From Bacteroidia bacterium (lineage in GTDB: Bacteria > Bacteroidota > Bacteroidia > Chitinophagales > Saprospiraceae): 48,181 bases of DNA. The translations under genes and the position numbers were made by a program. Where the stretch lies: assembly GCA_030430845.1 (NCBI GenBank), contig JAUIKE010000048.1:1-48181 (forward strand). Reading direction: 5' to 3'. The notes beneath the pieces were generated by a model. That model was given only the letters and a program-made list of their open reading frames with translations, was not told the DNA's origin and did no database searches. Shown piece after piece: positions 43,760 through 48,181 of the stretch (its first letter is position 1; each line of letters starts with the position of its first letter).

Positions 43760-43800
43760 ACAAAGTTTACTTTGTCCGTCCAACGGGCTTCAGCCTGTTG
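43760..43800 (+). repeat. Two small hairpins after VR1
   Basis: ACAAAG/CTTTGT (43760-43775, loop TTTA) starts one base after the stop codon, and CAACGGGCT/AGCCTGTTG (43781-43800) follows. DGR variable regions are known to be followed by a hairpin or cruciform that aids homing. The second hairpin could instead be a terminator. Confidence 0.5.
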
Positions 43801-43856
43801 CAATTAAAATTTCAATTTTTATTATCTTACCCAAAAGATCAAATTCAAAACAGATC

Positions 43857-43962
43857 ATGCCTTCCCAAGTGAACTATTCAACCAAATCGACTTCCAAATG
43901 ATCCACATCAAAAGCGGCTGGTACCTTCTTTCGGGGAACGTCGCTTTTCTTAAGAAAGAAAC
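43857..43962 (+). pseudogene. Decayed N-terminal fragment of a third FGE-fold gene
   Basis: An ATG at 43858 is followed by MPSQVNYSTKSTSK and a stop. In another frame QMIHIKSGWYLLSG aligns with QMIHVEGGTFWMG of the intact gene at 42964, and the DNA CCAAATGAT-CA is shared. The fragment stops at the start of the second intact gene. It suggests that the tandem array arose by duplication with breakage inside the N-terminus. Confidence 0.6.
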
Positions 43963-43964
43963 CT

Positions 43965-44747
43965 ATGACTACTCCAGCAACACAGAATATAATCATCGAA
44001 CCCAGCACCATCTTCATAGAAGGCGGCTCTTTTATGATGGGTGAAAAAAAACGGGAACACGCTCAACCCATTCATAAGGTAACTGTACCCTCTTTCTACC
44101 TAGGGCAATATCCCGTCACAAACGAAGAATTCCTTCCTTTTCTGAATGATCAGGGTAATCAGGAAGAGGGAGGAACTAATTGGGTAAACTTGGAAGGTAA
44201 TTATGAAGGGACCAGATGTGGCATTATAAAAAGCGATGCGGGATACGAATGCAGTCTGGGACTGGAACGCCATCCGATGATCTACATAAGCTGGTATGGA
44301 GCGCAGGCATACTGTAAGTGGCTAAGTGAAAAAACCGGGAAAAGCTACCGCTTGCCGAGCGAAGCAGAATGGGAATATGCGGCCAGAGGAGGCATCCATC
44401 ACAGTCCTTTTACCTATGCCGGCAGTAATCAGTTGAAAGAAGTAGGCTGGTACAGAACCAATAGCCATGGTAGTACTAAACCTGTAGGACTGAAATTAGC
44501 GAATGAATTAGATCTGTATGATATGAGTGGTAATGTAGATGAATGGTGTGCCGATCACTGGCATAGGAATTATGATCATGCACCCGATGACGGTTCTGCT
44601 TGGATAGCAGGAGGAGAAGACAGTGGCCGAGTGGTTCGTGGCGGGTCGTGGGGCGACGATGGTTTCAACTGCCGCGTGTCGGATCGCTTCAGGAGCGGCA
44701 CCAATTTCGGGTACGGCGATATTGGGTTTCGAGTGGCCCGGTACTAG
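43965..44747 (+). CDS. FGE-fold (C-type-lectin-like) protein 2 with DGR-type variable C-terminus
   Basis: 260 residues, a close paralogue of the preceding gene (YLGQYPVTNEEF, RLPSEAEWEYAARGG, YDMSGNVDEWCADHW, RVVRGGSW, IGFRVARY). In RGGSWGDDGFNCR the position of the first catalytic FGE cysteine is Asp231, itself a variable codon (GAC here, AAC in the paralogue). The variable patch is residues 230-252. Outside the patch the two genes differ at many silent sites, whereas DNA around the patch is nearly identical. The start at 43965 follows the decayed fragment; no better start is in frame. Likely role: diversified ligand-binding protein. Confidence 0.85.
   Translation: MTTPATQNIIIEPSTIFIEGGSFMMGEKKREHAQPIHKVTVPSFYLGQYPVTNEEFLPFLNDQGNQEEGGTNWVNLEGNYEGTRCGIIKSDAGYECSLGLERHPMIYISWYGAQAYCKWLSEKTGKSYRLPSEAEWEYAARGGIHHSPFTYAGSNQLKEVGWYRTNSHGSTKPVGLKLANELDLYDMSGNVDEWCADHWHRNYDHAPDDGSAWIAGGEDSGRVVRGGSWGDDGFNCRVSDRFRSGTNFGYGDIGFRVARY
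44652..44720 (+). other. Candidate DGR variable region VR2
   Basis: Counterpart of VR1. The flanking blocks 44625-44647, 44670-44693 and 44721-44742 are identical to those of VR1. Variable codons here are GGC, GAC, TTC, AAC, AGC, GGC, AAT, TTC, GGG, TAC, GGC and GAT, where VR1 has TTC, AAC, AAC, GAC, TAC, TTC, TAT, AGC, AGG, AAC, AAC and TTT. Confidence 0.8.
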
Positions 44748-44759
44748 CGCTTTATCCTG

Positions 44760-44831
44760 CCTCCGTAGCTTTGGCGAAGGAGGTTTACTCTTTTACCCTT
44801 TTTATCCGCGAAGCGGATCGATTTTTTTTTA
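44760..44831 (+). terminator. Hairpins between VR2 and the Roco gene, second with a T-run
   Basis: CCTCC (44760-44764) pairs with GGAGG (44779-44783) around a GTAGCTTTGGCGAA core. Then ATCCGC/GCGGAT (44804-44818, loop GAA) is followed by about nine T at 44822-44830. The T-run hairpin lies only 21 bases before the Roco start codon, so it could either separate the genes or regulate read-through into Roco. Confidence 0.55.
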
Positions 44832-44852
44832 TATTTCAGAAAAAAATACCCT

Positions 44853-47800
44853 ATGCCCCAAGCACCAGACATTCTGCAAGCAATTTTTGGGCCTCTTGAA
44901 TTTAGTGAACAGCCGGATATTACAGCTATTAGACGGTTTTACAGTCCAAATGTCTATTGCCTTAATGAAGCAGGCGATATCATAGGATTAGCAACTATAG
45001 GAAGTGAGCTTAAAGAAGTGGTACTTACGGAGAGTTTGCAGCATCTTCAGTATTTGAATATTTCTGACGCCTCTGGATTGAGTTCGCTGACTTTTGAAGT
45101 ACCCATGGTCGATTTGCGGCATCTGGATTTGAATGAAAATGCTTTAGAAAAATTGCAATTACCTGAAGGTTTTTCTTCTCTTAAGCATTTAGATGTAAGC
45201 AGGAATCGATTGGCAGAGATACAAATAGGGGCCATGTCTTCTTTAGAATATCTTGATCTGAGCAAAAATCAGTTGCAGGTATTGGAACTTAATCTACCCG
45301 CTCTTAAACATGCCTACTTGTCTGACAACCAATTGATCGACCTTTCTTTTACCAAGCCTTCCCCTGAATTGGAAGTGCTCCATTTAAAAAATAATCAGTT
45401 GGAGGCGCTGCCGGATAATTTTTTAGAGTTAACAGGCTTAAAGGCTTTGTATTTGTATCAAAATCCTCTGTCGGAATTGCCCCGCGAATTAATTATAGAG
45501 GAGGAAAGCGCCAATTCGCTGAAAGCCATCCAAGATTACTTAAAAGCTGCCCGCAAAAAAGGGACGATCATCAACAACCGGGCGAAGCTGATCATTGTAG
45601 GGAATGGCCGGGTAGGGAAAACCTCAATCTACCGCCGTCTGGCAGGAGAACCATACGACGAAAAGGAACGATACACCCATGGTATCCAATTGGGAAAACT
45701 CAATAAGATACATCTACCAGGAGTAAATAAAACAGACAGCCTTGACCTGCAAATTTGGGACTTTGGCGGGCAAGAGATCTTTTATGCCACCCATCAGTTT
45801 TTTCTCAGTGAAGAAGCTGTATACATTCTGGCCTGGACGAAAGAAAAAAATGTTCTTCCATACCGGGAGCGGGATAAAGAGCAACTGCCCTTCGATGAAA
45901 AATGGCGTTCTTGTGATTATTGGCTGGAAAACATCCGCCTGTACGGTAAAGAAAGCCCCATCATTATGGTGCAGACCCATTCCGATATCCTGACAAACCG
46001 GCAAAAAACAAAACCTCACTGGGAGCAGGAACCCTATCGTGCCACTCCGATTAATTTTAGTGCGGCTAAGGATTTTGGTCTGCCGGAGTTGAAAGCTTAC
46101 CTGGAACATCATCTCAATACCGCTATTCCATTCCTAGGGCAAGATTTCCCTCGTACCTATGACAATGTTCTTCAACAGATCAGGCGATTAAAATCCACCC
46201 AAGCCTTCATGTCACATGATAAATTCCTTGAGATCTGCCAAACGGAAGAAATAGATAGAGGTGGAGAAGAAACAGTACTGAACTACCTGAAAAGAGCCGG
46301 ACTGGTGGTCCATTTTGACAAGCCCCAGCTTAGAGACATCATTTACATCGATCCCAATTGGCTAACCGAACAGGTATATAGATTGATTAACAACAACTTA
46401 CGAACCAGAAAAGGAAGAATCGATCAGACCTATCTGAAAGAGATTCTTCCAGAGCCAAACTATGATGATACCCAAAGAACCCAGTTTGTTGAATTACTCA
46501 AATCCTTTGAGCTAATTTTCGAGCCTTTAGACGAAGAGGGCTACATTGCTCCACAGTATTTGCCGGAACGACTAGAGCCCATGGCCCAGGAACTTCACGA
46601 CATGATCTATGAAGACCTTTCTTTAGGATTTATTTTCCATTTCCCAAAGTTTCTACCAGATAATGTAATGATCAACTTTTTGAGTCGATATGGACCTTAT
46701 TCAAGAAAAATTTATTGGAAAAATGGTATTTGTTTTTCCAGTAAATTTCAAGACAAATGCATTGTTCATTTTGAAGAAGATAAGAGAAGTCTTTTTGTCT
46801 ACACAAAAAGCCATCAGGAAGGCTTTGCCCTTCAAAGGGAAGTCCTTCAGGCTTTCGTAGAACTCAGTAGAAACGCCAATGCAGAAATTTCCTTAGACGG
46901 AGAGGTGTTTGCCTCCTGGCAGGAAGCCGACAAATACCTGCACTTACCCGATCCCAATCCTGAACAGCAGTTTTTTGCTATTGACGGCCAAACGCCTTTG
47001 AAATTAAAAGATTTTGCCCGATTTTCGGAGAGCAGAATACAATTTAAATTAGACTCCAGTAAGCATAAAAAAGAGAAAAACATGTCAGTAAAAGAAGTCA
47101 GAAACCTCATCGCCCGAGCTCGTTTGAATGAAGCCCTAAATGCCTTAGAAGAAATCCTTCCCGATCACTTAAAAGCAGACCTTATTCAATTGCAAAGTAG
47201 ATTGCAGGACCTCGAAAGGAATAGCAGATTAGGAATCCTTCGTTCCGAGGACGAACGACTGGAAAAGTCTAAAATAACCTATGCTGCCCTGCAATTATGC
47301 AGTGACCTGGAAAAGCCTCAACATGAAACCGACCCTGTCCCTCCAGTTACTCCTGAAAGAGGGGTTACTAAGATCCTCTTCCTGGCCGCCAATCCAAGCG
47401 ATCAATCACGCCTTCGAACAGACCAGGAGCACCGAATCTTAAAGGCGGAACTTCGCCAGGGCATTGCCCGCGAGCAATTTGAGTTTTTGCCTCCGCAGTT
47501 CGCCGTTACGGTCACTGAATTATTACGAGCTATGAATGACAAGCCCAACATTATCCACTTTTCCGGGCACGGCCTGGTAGAGGGAATAGCCATCACGAAT
47601 AATAACAACGAAACGCAGCTCTTGCCCCTTGCCGCTCTGCAAAGATTATTCAGGCAACTGGACGGAGCAGCTGAGATCGTTATCCTGAACGCCTGCTATT
47701 CGGCTGACCAAGCCAAGGCCATCTCAGAATTCGGCATGCATGTGGTCGGGAACAACCTACCTATCACCGATCCCGCTGCCATTAGTTTTTCCAAAGGCTT

Positions 47801-47933
47801 TTATAACGGCCTGGGAGAAGGAAAAAGTTTTGAAGACGCCTTCAACGATGCCATGATCGTAGTATTAACTGAAAATCCCAGCGCATCCGAAATCATCGAA
47901 GTTTGGAAAGATGGGCATAAGCTAAACTTGTAA
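44853..47933 (+). CDS. LRR-Roco GTPase with COR, EAD-like and CHAT protease domains
   Basis: 1026 residues with no signal peptide. Residues about 50-225 are leucine-rich repeats (LRHLDLNENALEKLQLPEG, LEYLDLSKNQLQVLEL). A Ras-of-complex GTPase follows with P-loop GNGRVGKT (250-257), WDFGGQE (Asp303-Gly306) and THSD (375-378). Residues about 430-720 are the COR region (DPNWLTEQVYRLIN, GYIAPQYLPERL). Residues 744-820 resemble effector-associated domain 11 (VRNLIARARLNEALNALEEI, LIQLQSRLQDLERNSRLGI). Residues about 838-1020 are a CHAT caspase-like protease with His906 in HFSGHG and Cys948 in NACYSAD. Nucleotide-triggered protease activation is the natural model, as in NLR-like conflict systems. 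The ATG at residue 744 has a purine-rich lead and may also start an EAD-CHAT product. Confidence 0.88.
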   Translation: MPQAPDILQAIFGPLEFSEQPDITAIRRFYSPNVYCLNEAGDIIGLATIGSELKEVVLTESLQHLQYLNISDASGLSSLTFEVPMVDLRHLDLNENALEKLQLPEGFSSLKHLDVSRNRLAEIQIGAMSSLEYLDLSKNQLQVLELNLPALKHAYLSDNQLIDLSFTKPSPELEVLHLKNNQLEALPDNFLELTGLKALYLYQNPLSELPRELIIEEESANSLKAIQDYLKAARKKGTIINNRAKLIIVGNGRVGKTSIYRRLAGEPYDEKERYTHGIQLGKLNKIHLPGVNKTDSLDLQIWDFGGQEIFYATHQFFLSEEAVYILAWTKEKNVLPYRERDKEQLPFDEKWRSCDYWLENIRLYGKESPIIMVQTHSDILTNRQKTKPHWEQEPYRATPINFSAAKDFGLPELKAYLEHHLNTAIPFLGQDFPRTYDNVLQQIRRLKSTQAFMSHDKFLEICQTEEIDRGGEETVLNYLKRAGLVVHFDKPQLRDIIYIDPNWLTEQVYRLINNNLRTRKGRIDQTYLKEILPEPNYDDTQRTQFVELLKSFELIFEPLDEEGYIAPQYLPERLEPMAQELHDMIYEDLSLGFIFHFPKFLPDNVMINFLSRYGPYSRKIYWKNGICFSSKFQDKCIVHFEEDKRSLFVYTKSHQEGFALQREVLQAFVELSRNANAEISLDGEVFASWQEADKYLHLPDPNPEQQFFAIDGQTPLKLKDFARFSESRIQFKLDSSKHKKEKNMSVKEVRNLIARARLNEALNALEEILPDHLKADLIQLQSRLQDLERNSRLGILRSEDERLEKSKITYAALQLCSDLEKPQHETDPVPPVTPERGVTKILFLAANPSDQSRLRTDQEHRILKAELRQGIAREQFEFLPPQFAVTVTELLRAMNDKPNIIHFSGHGLVEGIAITNNNNETQLLPLAALQRLFRQLDGAAEIVILNACYSADQAKAISEFGMHVVGNNLPITDPAAISFSKGFYNGLGEGKSFEDAFNDAMIVVLTENPSASEIIEVWKDGHKLNL

Positions 47934-48059
47934 GAACCAGATTTAATTACCCCAAGAGAAAATAAAGGATGCAACAGTTTATTGAACTATCTCTTTAGAT
48001 TTGAATATTTTGTTTCAAATTTTTTAACTGGTTTTCGTCTTGCTCATTCCTAGTATAGG

Positions 48060-48117
48060 GCATCCCTGAAAAGGGATGCATGAACGGCCTGACGGAATAA
48101 AATTTCGTCAGGCCGTT
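48060..48117 (+). terminator. Two hairpins after the Roco gene
   Basis: GCATCCCT/AGGGATGC (48060-48079, GAAA loop) and AACGGCCTGACG/CGTCAGGCCGTT (48083-48117) are both perfect. A loose T-rich stretch follows. They may end the Roco transcript or a convergent gene beyond the edge. The rest of 47934-48181 holds no gene that I can see. Confidence 0.55.
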
Positions 48118-48181
48118 GTTATTTTAGCATCAGTTGAGAGGAGAACCAGACTATCAAAGCCAATTTCCATTGTTTTCTAAT

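Noticed and set aside
42964..44747. Simple gene conversion as the cause of the near-identical C-termini
   Set aside because: Conversion explains the identical flanks but not why 12 codons inside differ only at positions 1 and 2. It remains the main alternative together with strong selection.
44600..44985. Two plus-strand frames crossing VR2 and the Roco start
   Set aside because: They are alternative frames of the FGE-fold gene, which has strong family motifs; nothing suggests that they are translated.

Overview
The window looks like chromosomal DNA from a Bacteroidota bacterium, most likely a member of the Saprospiria (Lewinella/Haliscomenobacter type). This is inferred from gene content: SprB-type repeats, periplasmic BNR, S9, M14 and S41 proteins, AraC regulators with membrane domains, DUF2911 and DUF418 proteins. 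Genes also mostly lack a strong Shine-Dalgarno sequence, and a -7 box of the TAnnTTTG type is visible in one place. No RNA genes, CRISPR arrays or phage genes were seen. The extreme left edge carries the first codons of a transposase on the minus strand.

Layout. 1-8.2 kb: IS edge, a giant AsmA-like envelope protein, a decayed RibD/DHFR-like gene, a TolB/TPR/AraC regulator, a small sigma-like protein and an outer-membrane barrel. 8.2-19.5 kb: S41 lipoprotein protease plus FAD monooxygenase (probable operon), SDR, GH31 lipoprotein, amidohydrolase and a large BNR-propeller protein. 19.8-29.9 kb: an unusual metallopeptidase-like/GH113 fusion, a 1655-residue propeller/SprB/OmpA protein with eight two-module repeats, and a membrane AraC regulator followed by a secreted YD-repeat protein. 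30-42.4 kb: DUF418 membrane protein, S9 peptidase, DUF2911 lipoprotein, M14 carboxypeptidase, MsrA, ECF sigma factor, small secreted protein and a sodium/solute symporter. 42.9-47.9 kb: two tandem FGE-fold (C-type-lectin-like) proteins followed by an LRR-Roco GTPase-COR-EAD-CHAT protein.

The most interesting system is at 42.9-47.9 kb. The C-terminal 23 codons before the conserved IGFRVA motif of the two FGE-fold proteins differ in 12 codons. All 19 base differences fall at codon positions 1 and 2 and none at position 3, while flanking stretches of 22-24 bases are identical. Most variable codons are forms of NNC or NNT that can be derived from AAC or AAT. This is the signature of adenine-directed mutagenic retrohoming by a diversity-generating retroelement (DGR). 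No template repeat, Avd or reverse transcriptase is visible in the window, so diversification would have to act in trans or from outside the window. The adjacent Roco-CHAT protein has an intact P-loop and a His/Cys protease dyad. It has the architecture of an NLR-like conflict or cell-death effector, which suggests a diversified sensor / GTPase-protease effector module.

Intergenic regions are rich in large dyad-symmetric elements: a 68-bp perfect palindrome with GACATGTC boxes, a 40-bp perfect palindrome, nested inverted repeats of 100-170 bp, and a two-copy palindrome family. Many genes end in very long intrinsic terminators whose stems reach into the stop codons.
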